DNA from: Planctomycetales bacterium
Lineage (GTDB): Bacteria; Planctomycetota; Planctomycetia; Pirellulales; Pirellulaceae
Direction: 5' to 3'
DNA: 38,853 nucleotides
Assembly: GCA_020426865.1 (NCBI GenBank)
Contig: JAGQPD010000106.1
Coordinates: 1 to 38,853 of the forward strand
In this document: positions 10,601 through 17,356 of the stretch, piece after piece
How the letters are laid out: every line of letters starts with the position of its first letter
How positions within the stretch are numbered: position 1 is the stretch's first letter
Notes under the pieces: generated by a model
Told to the model about the DNA's origin: nothing
Databases searched by the model: none
The model's input: the letters and a program-made list of their open reading frames with translations, nothing else
Translations under genes and position numbers: made by a program

Positions 10601-11674
10601 GGGTCGGTCGACTTGGCAATAGGCCGGACGCTGTGCAGCCAATTCATAAAGAGTCAATCCGAGACTGCAGATATCGCTCCGTTCGTCAACCTTGCCATGC
10701 AATGTTTCTGGGGCAAGGTATCGAAGCGTGCCCAGGATGTCTCCCGTCCGCGTCAGCTCGTCCTCTTCATCCGATTTGGCGAGCCCGAAGTCTGCAATCC
10801 AGACGTGGCCGTTGTCGTCAATCAACAAATTCCCCGGCTTGATGTCTCGATGGATCACATTACGGCTATGGGCGTGTGACAAACCCTCTGCGACCTGCAG
10901 CCCGATCTCCGCCACCAACTTCCAGAATTCCCGGCCGCCCCCCGACACGCCCAGCCTCGCTGAATCTGTCGCTGACGCCGCATGGGAAATGGGAAGCGTG
11001 TCGCGAGTGCCGATATCGTGGCTGTCCGGTGGCGACCTCAAGGTCGCATGGTCCTGACCAACAGAACCAAAGATCAGCTTCCGGCTTGCTGTTAAGTCAC
11101 TAGCCCGTTCCGTGGCCGAGCGGAGCAGGCTGGCGAGACTCTGGCCGCGAATGTACTGCATGACATAATAGTAATTAACTCCCTGAGTGCCGAAATCGAA
11201 GACGGGGACGATATTGCTGTGGTGAAGCCGTGCTGCCGAACGAGCTTCACGCAAAAATCGCAACTTGTACGCCTCGCTCGCAAGGTGACGCGGCAAGACC
11301 TTAACCGCGACCTCTTTGCCCAGCGAACAATGACGTGCATGATAGACGACGCCCATCCCGCCACGCCCCGCTTCCGCAAGCAGCTCATAGTCGCCAAAAC
11401 GAGTTCCCTTCAAATCCTTTCCGTCCGCCAATTCTACTGGGGGACTGTTCGGTCGGTAGATGTCCTCCAACACGGCAATCGCCGGAAAGAGACTGCGGAT
11501 TTCTTGAGCCAACGCGGGAGGGTAGCGATCGGCGAATGACTCAATCGAGACGGATTTTCCTTGTCGCCGTTCGTTAAGAAAGCGTTCGAAGAGCTCCTCG
11601 ATTGGATTTCGAGTATATTCGTCCATCAGCAAACCACTGTTGTTTATTCTGTCACCATTACCATTTTGTTCCAT
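7625..11674 (-). CDS. Membrane Ser/Thr protein kinase with WD40-like sensor and C-terminal carbohydrate-binding-like domain
   Basis: A kinase of 1349 residues if started at ATG 11674, or 1333 from ATG 11626. The longer open frame reaching 11872 runs through intergenic repeats and is rejected. An N-terminal helical segment typical of planctomycete kinases (EELFERFLNERRQGKSVSIE) precedes the kinase domain at about 93-370. Visible motifs are GRGGMGVVY, AVK (Lys125), HRDIKPGN and DFG, all present, so it should be active. A Ser-rich insertion lies between the N- and C-lobes. A transmembrane helix sits near 438-461, followed by about 650 residues of WD40-type strands (VRVWDLES, IRIWDRSG). The last 100 residues (FVNDHPVGDALDRY and NTVSFQIVGRHPDAK) look like a jelly-roll binding module. 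It is divergent from an ECF sigma gene, an arrangement common in planctomycetes that suggests the kinase controls the sigma factor. Confidence 0.9.
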   Translation of the reverse strand: MEQNGNGDRINNSGLLMDEYTRNPIEELFERFLNERRQGKSVSIESFADRYPPALAQEIRSLFPAIAVLEDIYRPNSPPVELADGKDLKGTRFGDYELLAEAGRGGMGVVYHARHCSLGKEVAVKVLPRHLASEAYKLRFLREARSAARLHHSNIVPVFDFGTQGVNYYYVMQYIRGQSLASLLRSATERASDLTASRKLIFGSVGQDHATLRSPPDSHDIGTRDTLPISHAASATDSARLGVSGGGREFWKLVAEIGLQVAEGLSHAHSRNVIHRDIKPGNLLIDDNGHVWIADFGLAKSDEEDELTRTGDILGTLRYLAPETLHGKVDERSDICSLGLTLYELAAQRPAYCQVDRPALLHQITESNPDALSTTCRGIPYDLETIIHKAIERDPSDRYQTARELAGDLQRFLNSEPIHARRTSLAGVLARWARRNPALAFATSTILVLLVAASAVSTLVAYRFSVISDDLRNALNVSQEMQRTASQAELKSKKHLYDASVIAARSSLVTGMPAQRHAALHSIRIAEPLVDPLGLDERARSELQSLAIKALSLVDVSPVWEVDNRQAGRDPWAMAYPECDLYITSKFWPARQLQLRRISDGSLWTTTEETADGIHWFQYNTQHRLLAIVHGPYPGNLPVRIWRVTPDGQLVDFYSRERSFTERGIDISSHSPALGVMIDDRTLEIISAVTGETIHQYQFPSNIYGVRIAADGTKAVAWGFNSRCYLVDLASHTVSPLPSVTAKWYVDLSDDGRLLATQDGSVNVRVWDLESQRVVTSLTTTSEVSHVDLHPNNEFVVTESWDHHIRIWDRSGTLVLSCQGFRPRFSEDGQHLSYMHGHRMGYLEFTSPKAYKSRSMATLHTIRSELSSHGFWAIYSDGVAFYDAAFERRIGRIQFNARIHSDGILLPDQTAILAVAHRGILQWPISRDGEECTIGPPLRIDLGFDADGEVVTSETGELVAVGGPTCFAIMRKRESEWDVQRICHPGTCRQLSISPDGRWLAVGYEDCTVFDTKTGDSLVHFDIAGGPQFDGSGRYLVLAGLQNPTIVDTKDWSPTPWEYPGVLARQSVLRRSSISLIADDHARCSRLFDFSANRLLARLPVANPRSTTDEPSFLDGNVSTVMTAYRHSGNARLSIWDLQQLRSELGDLNLDWDAPPIEQSALRPENPARSFRFLTYPTEHEQVQRDPDNGGIVLEAPCLVASATNTANPPQLIETIYESSPTSFGRYSGETRLSWKPQSRDERLRIPFDVPAAGIYSVHLSMGLSPRRGICRVFVNDHPVGDALDRYTNLTVGLGTDRLLPPSQAIGQVQLLQGRNTVSFQIVGRHPDAKDERLGIDHIHFDLIKSPAR

Positions 11675-11697
11675 CGTGCCGCGAAATTCAAACTCAC
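11644..11697 (-). other. Possible 17-codon leader ORF before the WD40 kinase
   Basis: A GTG at 11697 follows immediately after GGAGGTGATC (complement of 11698-11707), a near-perfect complement to the 16S rRNA tail, with 5 nt between GGAGG and GTG. The frame reads VSLNFAARWNKMVMVTE and stops at 11644. The kinase ATG at 11674 lies inside it in another frame, and the alternative kinase ATG at 11626 is 18 nt after its stop. Neither kinase ATG has a good ribosome site of its own, so translation coupling from this leader is possible. The evidence is only the SD and spacing; a chance match cannot be excluded. Confidence 0.35.
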
Positions 11698-11708
11698 GAT
11701 CACCTCCG

Positions 11709-11795
11709 TAGCGGAAGGGCGCAAGCCCTCCGGTTCTACACCCCCGGACGGCTTGCGCCGTTCTACAGCACCGGACGGCTTGCGCCGTTCCGCTA
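11709..11795. repeat. Three-unit inverted repeat of the planctomycete GCGCAAGCC type
   Basis: Unit 1 at 11709-11734 (TAGCGGAAGGGCGCAAGCC...) is inverted relative to unit 2 (11744-11765) and unit 3 (11771-11795). Units 2 and 3 are direct copies with a 27-bp period. Unit 3 reverse-complemented differs from unit 1 only by paired G/C swaps inside each inner hairpin, so each unit keeps its own GGCGCAAGCC self-pairing. This pattern of compensatory change points to selection or a copying mechanism acting on the folded form. It sits in the divergent intergenic region between the kinase and the ECF sigma gene. Confidence 0.75.
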
Positions 11796-11909
11796 AACCC
11801 CAAGTTCGCGAGTACCACCCGGTAAAAAAACAAACATATGGGTGGACGACGGGGACGAATCCTCGGATACACTTATTAGGTCGAGCCAAAAAGAGGCTAG
11901 GATGCAGCC

Positions 11910-12491
11910 ATGAACAATGAAGAATTCGAGCGTGTCTTCAGCGGCCATCGCCAGCGACTGCGCGCTATGCTGGGACTGAGAATGGACCCTCGACTTCGTG
12001 AACGGATTGATATATCAGACATCCTGCAGGAAGCCTATCTCGAAGCACACCGACGACGAGGCGAGTACGATGCGAACCAAATGCCGCCGTATCTTTGGTT
12101 GCGGATGATTGCAGGCCAAAAGCTAGTGGACGTACACCGACACCATCTGCAGGCCAAGAAACGCACAATGCTGCGCGAAGTTCGTATGATGGAGCGAGGG
12201 ATGCCAGAGGCCTCGTCGATTGATCTTGCCGCGGAACTAGCGGACAGCATGACATCCGTCACCAAAGCCGTTATTCGGGCAGAAGTGCGACTAAAAGTCG
12301 AGGAGGCTTTGTCGCAGCTGCAGGCAATCGACCGCGAAGTCCTGGCACTGCGTCATTTTGAACAGCTGACCAATGCCGAAGTAGCGCAAGTCCTCAATCT
12401 CTCGCCGACCGCGGCTAGTAATCGCTACGTTCGTGCCATCAAAAAACTGAGAGATGCGCTGCCGTCCGACATCAGTGGCGAAGCGATCTGA
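11910..12491 (+). CDS. ECF-type RNA polymerase sigma factor (planctomycete kinase-linked type)
   Basis: A 193-residue alternative sigma factor. Region 2 covers about residues 10-80 (DISDILQEAYLEAHRRRGEY, then PPYLWLRMIAGQKLVDVHR), which binds core polymerase and the -10 element. Region 4 covers about 128-183, with LQAIDREVLALRHFEQLTNA followed by VAQVLNLSPTAASNRYVRAI, the helix-turn-helix for the -35 element. There is no region 3, and no anti-sigma gene sits next to it. AAGAGG and AGGAT lie 8-14 nt upstream of the ATG. It is transcribed away from the WD40-type kinase gene, 235 bp apart. In planctomycetes such sigma/kinase neighbours are common, which suggests regulation by phosphorylation rather than by an anti-sigma; that link is inferred here. 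Confidence 0.9.
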   Translation: MNNEEFERVFSGHRQRLRAMLGLRMDPRLRERIDISDILQEAYLEAHRRRGEYDANQMPPYLWLRMIAGQKLVDVHRHHLQAKKRTMLREVRMMERGMPEASSIDLAAELADSMTSVTKAVIRAEVRLKVEEALSQLQAIDREVLALRHFEQLTNAEVAQVLNLSPTAASNRYVRAIKKLRDALPSDISGEAI

Positions 12492-12597
12492 TCGAACGTG
12501 ATTTTCACGAGAGTTGGCGATTGTGGCGCTCGTGCTCGTTGCCACCGACAGGTTCTTCGCGGCTAGCAGTCGCTACGCCCCGTCAAATAAGGAGGTG

Positions 12598-13002
12598 TCA
12601 CTCCTCAAGTTTCTCGGTTCCCTGCCGATTCGAGATCACAATCTCCCACTCAGGCCGCGACCGCTTGAGCGCTTCAACAGCCGTCCGGTCGACGTTGCCA
12701 TTGCGAAAGGCAAGCTTCCGAAGATTCTTTATCTGCCGGACACCGTCGAGGGTCGCGTTGTTGGGTGTGCAATCCCAAAAAACAATGGCGGAGAGGTTGG
12801 CGTCCCGCAGCGGTTGAAAAAGGTCGACGGGGGTGAACTCGCAGCGCGCAAACACCAGGGTGTCAACGACGGAATTACAGGAGTTCTTGCGGGGAAACGT
12901 CGTCCCCGAAATCAGGCGGCAGTTGGGGCACGACGGCGATGTGCGAGGGGTCGCCGGACCATCGGCCGATTCGCCCGCGGTATGTTCGTTGGAATTGGCA
13001 TT
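12598..13002 (-). pseudogene. C-terminal remnant of a leucine-rich-repeat protein
   Basis: The minus frame is open from 13002 to a TGA at 12598, with the only in-frame start a GTG at 12855 that has no ribosome site. The sequence contains LQ-type repeats such as TPNNATLDGVRQIKNLRKLAF and ends in VEALKRSRPEWEIVIS. This closely follows the ending of planctomycete ribonuclease-inhibitor-like LRR proteins (AVEALKKALPxCEI). The part before 12855, with PSCPNCRLISGTTFP and VVDTLVFARCEF, also looks coding. I therefore read it as the tail of a once longer LRR gene whose 5' part is gone. The AbiEii-like fragment begins on the other strand at the same place, so the two remnants abut. Confidence 0.5.
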
Positions 13003-13474
13003 CTATCCAACTGCCACGGTCGGGAGTCGAATCGAAATCCCGTTCCAGATCACTCCTATCCCATGTTTTGATCGTCCAACCGTGCGCACGGTTGCTGGTA
13101 CGGTCTTCCTTACGACGTCCGATGCGGACATGATCGAAAGCAAAGTTGTGGCGATTATTTGTCGTCGTTTTGTGCAGGCCCGTGATATTCTCGATCTGTT
13201 TCTATTCCAGAGTACGTTGAAAGGCGATTCGGATACTCGCGTGTTAGAGAAGTTTCGAGGACTATCTCTTTCAGCCAAGGACGTGAGGGACCGCTTAGGT
13301 CATCTAGATGACATGTCGTCTGTACATATCCGGGAAGTGGACCAGATAATAGCCAGTCAAGTCGAACCTTCCGTAGGCAGCAACTTGTTGACGGCTGGTG
13401 GTGCCCCGATGATCTGGGAGGCGGTGATGGATGTGATCCTGAATCGCCTTCGATTGCAGGATTATCATCCATGA
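12833..13474 (+). pseudogene. AbiEii-like nucleotidyltransferase, N-terminally truncated
   Basis: The open frame starts at a GTG at 12833, but the first 50 or so codons are antisense to the LRR remnant and carry no recognisable protein signal. From about SLELAFYPTATVGSRIEIP onward it matches the C-terminal half of AbiEii/AbiGii-type nucleotidyltransferases, including DADMIESKVVAIICRRFVQARDILDLF, the family's eeLlaeKl..l..R...RDlyDl element. The catalytic GGTxL and D-x-D part, normally near the N-terminus, is missing. The gene overlaps the AbiEi-like gene by ATGA (13471-13474). A toxin without its NTase site should be inactive, so I call it a remnant. An alternative is a divergent short NTase whose N-terminus has been replaced. 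Confidence 0.55.
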
Positions 13475-14088
13475 AGAGTAGCCAGTGGCGGGAGTATTTG
13501 GAGGATCAGCACGTGCGTCACGGCAAGACGCTGTACACGATCACCGAGTTGACGCATGTTGCGGGGGTCTCACCCGTGGCGTTGAACGTCGAGCTATCAC
13601 GGCTGCGAAAGCATCGCATAATCGAAAAATATGCACATGGTCTGTACGGCCGACCTGGCGCGGTGAGTCTCGAGACGCTGGTGCAAGCGATCGATTCGCA
13701 CGCATATCTATCGGGCCATTACGCGTTGCAGCTTCACAACATCGTTCTGCAAGTGCCGACGATAATTACGTGCGTGACCGATCGACGTAGTCCCCGAGCA
13801 AGGCGACGAACAACACCGCTGGGGCGACTGGAGTTTGTTTGCGTGCAAAGTCGCGTCTATGCTCCACCGCAGGACGGCCTGATTGCGATGCCGGCTCAGG
13901 CGCTGTGCGATTTCTTGTACTTGTCCCGCCGTCGAGGTGTACGCCCCGAATCGCTGGTCGCGTTCACTCACCTGAACCGGATCGATTCGAACGAATCTGC
14001 AAATGTTCTTGTGCGTTATCCTCAAACGGTGCAACGCCACTTTCACGAGTTGCTGCGATCTGCGGGGTCAGCGACGTGCGGCAATTAA
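13471..14088 (+). CDS. AbiEi-like antitoxin / transcriptional regulator of a type IV toxin-antitoxin module
   Basis: A 205-residue protein. Residues about 18-60 form a winged helix (YTITELTHVAGVSPVALNVELS, then LRKHRIIEKYAHGLYGRPG). They are followed by SHAYLSGHYALQLHNIVLQVP, RRTTPLGRLEFVCVQ and IAMPAQALCDFLYLSRR, the conserved blocks of the AbiEi family. In studied AbiE systems, AbiEi represses its promoter and neutralises the AbiEii nucleotidyltransferase. The usual order is abiEi then abiEii; here the NTase-like part comes first and overlaps this start by 4 nt. With the toxin truncated, this may be an orphan antitoxin kept as a regulator or as protection against related toxins. Its stop overlaps the metF stop on the other strand (14085-14088, TTAA). 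Confidence 0.7.
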   Translation: MKSSQWREYLEDQHVRHGKTLYTITELTHVAGVSPVALNVELSRLRKHRIIEKYAHGLYGRPGAVSLETLVQAIDSHAYLSGHYALQLHNIVLQVPTIITCVTDRRSPRARRRTTPLGRLEFVCVQSRVYAPPQDGLIAMPAQALCDFLYLSRRRGVRPESLVAFTHLNRIDSNESANVLVRYPQTVQRHFHELLRSAGSATCGN

Positions 14089-14963
14089 TGCCCGGCACGT
14101 TTGATTTGCAGGTTGTCGAGCACGGCACTCGTCGCCTGCGATTTGTTGAGGACGTAAAAGTGTACTCCGGATACGCCTCCTTCGATCAACCTGCGGACTT
14201 GTTCTGTTGCCTGCTCGATGCCCACTTGCATCTGCCATTGCTCGTCGTCATGCTGGCCGAGCCGAGCGACGAAGTCGCGGGGGAGGGAGGCCTTGCATAA
14301 TGTCGTGATCCGTTGAATCTGACCGAGATTTGTCACCGGCAGGATCCCCGGAACGATCGGTACCGTTATGCCCAACGAACGACAGCGGTCTTGAAATCGA
14401 AAGAAGTCGCCGTTCTGGTAAAATAGCTGAGTAATGATGATGTCTGCGCCGCTGTCGACCTTGCGTTTCAGGTTTCGCAGATCCTCCTCGGCGTTCGGCG
14501 CCTCTTGATGCACCTCCGGATATCCGGCAACAGCGACACCAAATTCCGAATACTCGCGGCGAATGAGCGCGACCAGTTCGTTGGCGTAGCGCAGGCCTCC
14601 GTCAACCGCCACGAATTCCGTGCTCCCCTGCGGCGGATCACCCCGGAGTGCCACAATGTAATCGACTTGCTGCCGTCGGGCCTGCTGCAAGTAATCTCGT
14701 AATTGTTCCACGGTTGCTGCCACACACGTCAAATGCGACGCAACAGCAATCCCGAACTCCGCCTTGACCCGTGAGACGATTTGCAGCGTCTTGTCACGGG
14801 TCGATCCGCCGGCACCGTACGTGCATGTGATATAGTCCGGTGAGAACTCCGCCAATCGTCGTACATGCGATAACAGGGCGTCCTGTCCGGCCGGCGTCTT
14901 GGGAGGAAACAGCTCGAACGATAAGCCGAATCGGCCACGTTGGTAGTATTCAGGCAGTTGCAT
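14085..14963 (-). CDS. metF: Methylenetetrahydrofolate reductase
   Basis: A 292-residue FAD enzyme that reduces 5,10-methylene-THF to 5-methyl-THF for methionine synthesis; the length is normal for bacterial MetF. Family motifs are complete: FELFPPK with catalytic Glu17, TYGAGGSTR (49-57), SHLTCV, ALRGDPPQG (106-114), GYPEVHQEA (148-156), TQLFYQ (179-184) and VPGILP (205-210). The ATG at 14963 has GGAAG 8 nt upstream. It is transcribed toward the AbiEi-like gene, with stops overlapping by 4 nt. It lies 126 bp beyond the GlmU-family gene on the same strand, so they may share a transcript. No riboswitch is obvious in that gap. Confidence 0.95.
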   Translation of the reverse strand: MQLPEYYQRGRFGLSFELFPPKTPAGQDALLSHVRRLAEFSPDYITCTYGAGGSTRDKTLQIVSRVKAEFGIAVASHLTCVAATVEQLRDYLQQARRQQVDYIVALRGDPPQGSTEFVAVDGGLRYANELVALIRREYSEFGVAVAGYPEVHQEAPNAEEDLRNLKRKVDSGADIIITQLFYQNGDFFRFQDRCRSLGITVPIVPGILPVTNLGQIQRITTLCKASLPRDFVARLGQHDDEQWQMQVGIEQATEQVRRLIEGGVSGVHFYVLNKSQATSAVLDNLQIKRAGH

Positions 14964-15089
14964 TGTCAGGCTTCCAAATCACTCGCTTCGTCGCGTTACA
15001 TCGTCGCGATGTATGCCGCTCGGTCTGCCTATTATTGCTGCGGAGCGGCGATTTTGACAGGGCGCTTCGCGATTGATCGACTGCTTGGC

Positions 15090-16364
15090 TTAGAAACGCG
15101 GCGGTTCGACAGTCAAGTCCGCATCGAATGTGGCGCGTTCGTCCCGCGTTAACTCGTGCATATCGCGCAATAGCTGCACATCACACGAACGCTGCTGTCG
15201 ATGTCGGCGAGCCCACATCCGCTGCTGCATCGCGACCACGACGTCGGGCGACATTTCGCTGACGTGCCCCAGCGTCTTTGCATAGTTCACGAAACTAGGG
15301 ACGTTCGAAGTCACCATCCCATACAGCATGCTGCAGGTCCCAATTAGCTTTCCCGTGAAGATGCCGGTTTGAATCGCTGACTTGGTGTAGTCGCCCACGC
15401 AACAGCCAAAGAACTGAAGCCCGGTCGCGACTCGTCCATACGGATATTCCACGCGGATTTCGCCATACGTGTTCTTCAAATCGCTGTTGGACGTTCCCGC
15501 ACCAAGGTTCACCCAACTGCCAATATAACTGTGACCAAGAAAACCGTCGTGCTGCTTGTTGGAATACGATTCCATCATCGACGCAGCTACCTCGCCACCG
15601 ATCTTACAGCGGGCTCCTACAGCGACGCCATTTTTTAGAGTCGACCGTTCCGTCACGCGCGTCCCACGTCCGACATAGACCGGCCCTACCAAATAACTGA
15701 ATGGCCCTAAGGTAAATTCTGCTTCCAGGACAACCGGTCCCTTGCTGGTATCAAAGGCCGCCCCCTCGCAACCTGCAACCTGTTCGGCGGCAAATACGCC
15801 ATTGGCAATTTCGCGATACCCACCTTGTTCGATCCGATAGGCCAGGTTACCCGCCAACATCGACTCGTGGTGCGCTACGACTTCGTGAGCATGGTTCAGC
15901 AGCGGCAGCTGCACCGCCCGCCGAGGCAACGTTGCGAAAGCAGGTAGCTGGCTGAGCTGCTGGAATGCGTCGTTGGAATCGTATCGACGTAGGTTTAGAT
16001 CAGTTCCGCGCATCTTGGCCATGGCGATCTGTCCGTCAACCGTCAAGACCTGTTCCGCGTCGTCCCTTAAAACACCCAGTATCGTTTCACGGACTTCGCA
16101 ACTGGGAAGTAGCCGAGCATTGACGAGCAGCACGTGGCCGGTGGTTTCCAGCTGTTCAACCGGTTGAATATCCGTATAATCAAGCGTCTGTATGTCGCGC
16201 AGATGGTCCCGCACCATGCCGTACAAAGGTAGTCGTAACTCGGCAACCAGTTCCCACAACCGATTGCCGCCACAAAAGATCGCGTAAGCCGGACGGCCCA
16301 ACGCCATGGGCCTTAACCGTGAGGTCATCGCATCTTCATACAGACAAATCACATCCTGTTTCAT
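15090..16364 (-). CDS. GlmU-family sugar-nucleotide protein (alternative GlmU / left-handed beta-helix)
   Basis: A 424-residue protein of the alternative bacterial GlmU type, related to UDP-N-acetylglucosamine pyrophosphorylase/glucosamine-1-phosphate acetyltransferase. The N-terminal half resembles a reduced nucleotidyltransferase domain (AYAIFCGGNRLWELV, HVLLVNARLLP). Residues about 205-345 show left-handed beta-helix repeats (GPVYVGRGTRVTERSTLKN and VAVGARCKIGGEV), followed by NLGAGTSNSDLKNTYGEI (286-303), the acetyltransferase/pyrophosphorylase signature. The N-terminal NTase motif LAAGxGTRM of classical GlmU is not visible, which is usual in this subfamily. It probably acts in cell-envelope sugar supply. 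It is divergent from the ABC transporter, with the decamer repeat array in the shared intergenic region. Confidence 0.7.
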   Translation of the reverse strand: MKQDVICLYEDAMTSRLRPMALGRPAYAIFCGGNRLWELVAELRLPLYGMVRDHLRDIQTLDYTDIQPVEQLETTGHVLLVNARLLPSCEVRETILGVLRDDAEQVLTVDGQIAMAKMRGTDLNLRRYDSNDAFQQLSQLPAFATLPRRAVQLPLLNHAHEVVAHHESMLAGNLAYRIEQGGYREIANGVFAAEQVAGCEGAAFDTSKGPVVLEAEFTLGPFSYLVGPVYVGRGTRVTERSTLKNGVAVGARCKIGGEVAASMMESYSNKQHDGFLGHSYIGSWVNLGAGTSNSDLKNTYGEIRVEYPYGRVATGLQFFGCCVGDYTKSAIQTGIFTGKLIGTCSMLYGMVTSNVPSFVNYAKTLGHVSEMSPDVVVAMQQRMWARRHRQQRSCDVQLLRDMHELTRDERATFDADLTVEPPRF

Positions 16365-16440
16365 AGCCGTAGCTTAGATATTTTTTCAAGAACGAGCAAT
16401 GTCGCTGTCGGGCAAGATTTGTCTGCCAAGACGGGCAAAA

Positions 16441-16530
16441 AATGGTCAAGCATGGCCAAGCATGGTCAAGCATGGTCAAGCATGGTCAAGCATGGTCAAG
16501 CATGGTCAAGCATGGTCAAGCATGGTCAAG
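16441..16530. repeat. Nine-unit 10-bp tandem repeat (CATGGTCAAG)
   Basis: The units are exact decamers: AATGGTCAAG (16441), CATGGCCAAG (16451), then seven identical CATGGTCAAG copies to 16530, followed by a partial AATG. The repeat is in the 215-bp divergent region between the GlmU-family gene and the ABC ATPase. Each unit carries an ATG, and because 10 is not a multiple of 3 the ATGs cycle through all three frames; those at 16442, 16472 and 16502, plus ATG 16532, are in frame with the ABC gene. The minus strand reads TTGACC once per unit. The perfect copies suggest recent slippage. Confidence 0.95.
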
Positions 16531-16579
16531 AATGTCCGGCCGCCGGCGAATCTCTCCATATTTCACGGACTACCAAAAG

Positions 16580-17356
16580 ATGGAAACAGACTGGGCGATC
16601 GAAAGTGAAAACCTGACGCGTGCGTTTGGGGACGTGCGCGCTGTGGATGACGTGAACTTGCGAGTCCGCTGGGGATCGTTCTACGGATTTCTCGGGCCCA
16701 ACGGGGCAGGAAAGTCGACCACCATCAAGATGTTGACCGGGTTGCTCGAACCAACGTCCGGCTCGATGCGCATTCTCGGTGAATCGGTGCGCCAGGATCA
16801 GGAACAGCTGGCGATCAAAAAACGCATTGGCGTTGTCCCGGAAAACTTGGGCCTGTTCGACAACCTGACCGCCCGCGAGTACCTGACATTCGTCGGCCGG
16901 ATGTATCTTATGCCGGTCGATACCATCCAGCAACGCAGTGAAGACTTGCTTTCCGTTCTGGGATTGCAGGACGAACACAAGAAGCTGACATTGGAATACT
17001 CGCACGGAATGAAGAAGAAGTTGTCCCTGGCCGCTGCACTGCTGCCTAATCCAGATCTGCTGTTCCTGGACGAACCGTTCGAAGGAGTCGATGCGGTGAC
17101 CTCGCGGGCCATTCGGGATATCCTCTCCGACTTCGTGGCCCGTGGTTCCACGGTATTCCTCACCAGCCACGTACTCGAAATCGTCGAACGCCTGTGTACC
17201 GACGTGGGGATCATCGCCCACGGCAAACTGATCGAACAAGGGCCGCTCGATGAGCTGAAGCAAGACGGTTCACTCGAGTCGCTGTTCCTGCAACGTGTCG
17301 GCAACCACGAAGAGACGCGAGTGGAAGTGAGTTGGCTGAAAGATCGTGCTGTATGA
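16580..17356 (+). CDS. ABC transporter ATP-binding protein
   Basis: A 258-residue ABC ATPase started at ATG 16580, where family homology begins (ESENLTRAFGDVRAVDDVN). The frame stays open upstream through the decamer repeats to 16442, which would add 46 residues of KHGQAWSSMV repeats with no family support. Motifs are Walker A GPNGAGKST (39-47), Q-loop region VVPENLGLFDNLTARE, signature YSHGMKKK (140-147, in place of LSGGQ), Walker B LLFLDEP (160-166) and the switch His197 (TSHVLE). It resembles the ABC-2 type export or drug/lipid ATPases. Its stop overlaps the permease ATG by ATGA, so the two form one unit. No strong ribosome site precedes 16580, which leaves ATG 16532 possible. Confidence 0.9.
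   Translation: METDWAIESENLTRAFGDVRAVDDVNLRVRWGSFYGFLGPNGAGKSTTIKMLTGLLEPTSGSMRILGESVRQDQEQLAIKKRIGVVPENLGLFDNLTAREYLTFVGRMYLMPVDTIQQRSEDLLSVLGLQDEHKKLTLEYSHGMKKKLSLAAALLPNPDLLFLDEPFEGVDAVTSRAIRDILSDFVARGSTVFLTSHVLEIVERLCTDVGIIAHGKLIEQGPLDELKQDGSLESLFLQRVGNHEETRVEVSWLKDRAV

Noticed and set aside
11675-11872. Open frame extending the WD40 kinase by 66 residues toward the sigma gene
   Set aside because: It translates the GCGCAAGCC inverted repeats (AQAVRCCRTAQAVRGCRTGG), has no family support, and reaches within 40 bp of the ECF start; a start at 11674 or 11626 fits better.
16441-16530. CRISPR array
   Set aside because: Units are 10 bp and contiguous with no spacers, and there are no cas genes nearby.
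16442-16579. KHGQAWSSMV-repeat extension of the ABC ATPase
   Set aside because: The peptide is only the decamer repeat read in frame; ABC homology begins at 16580.
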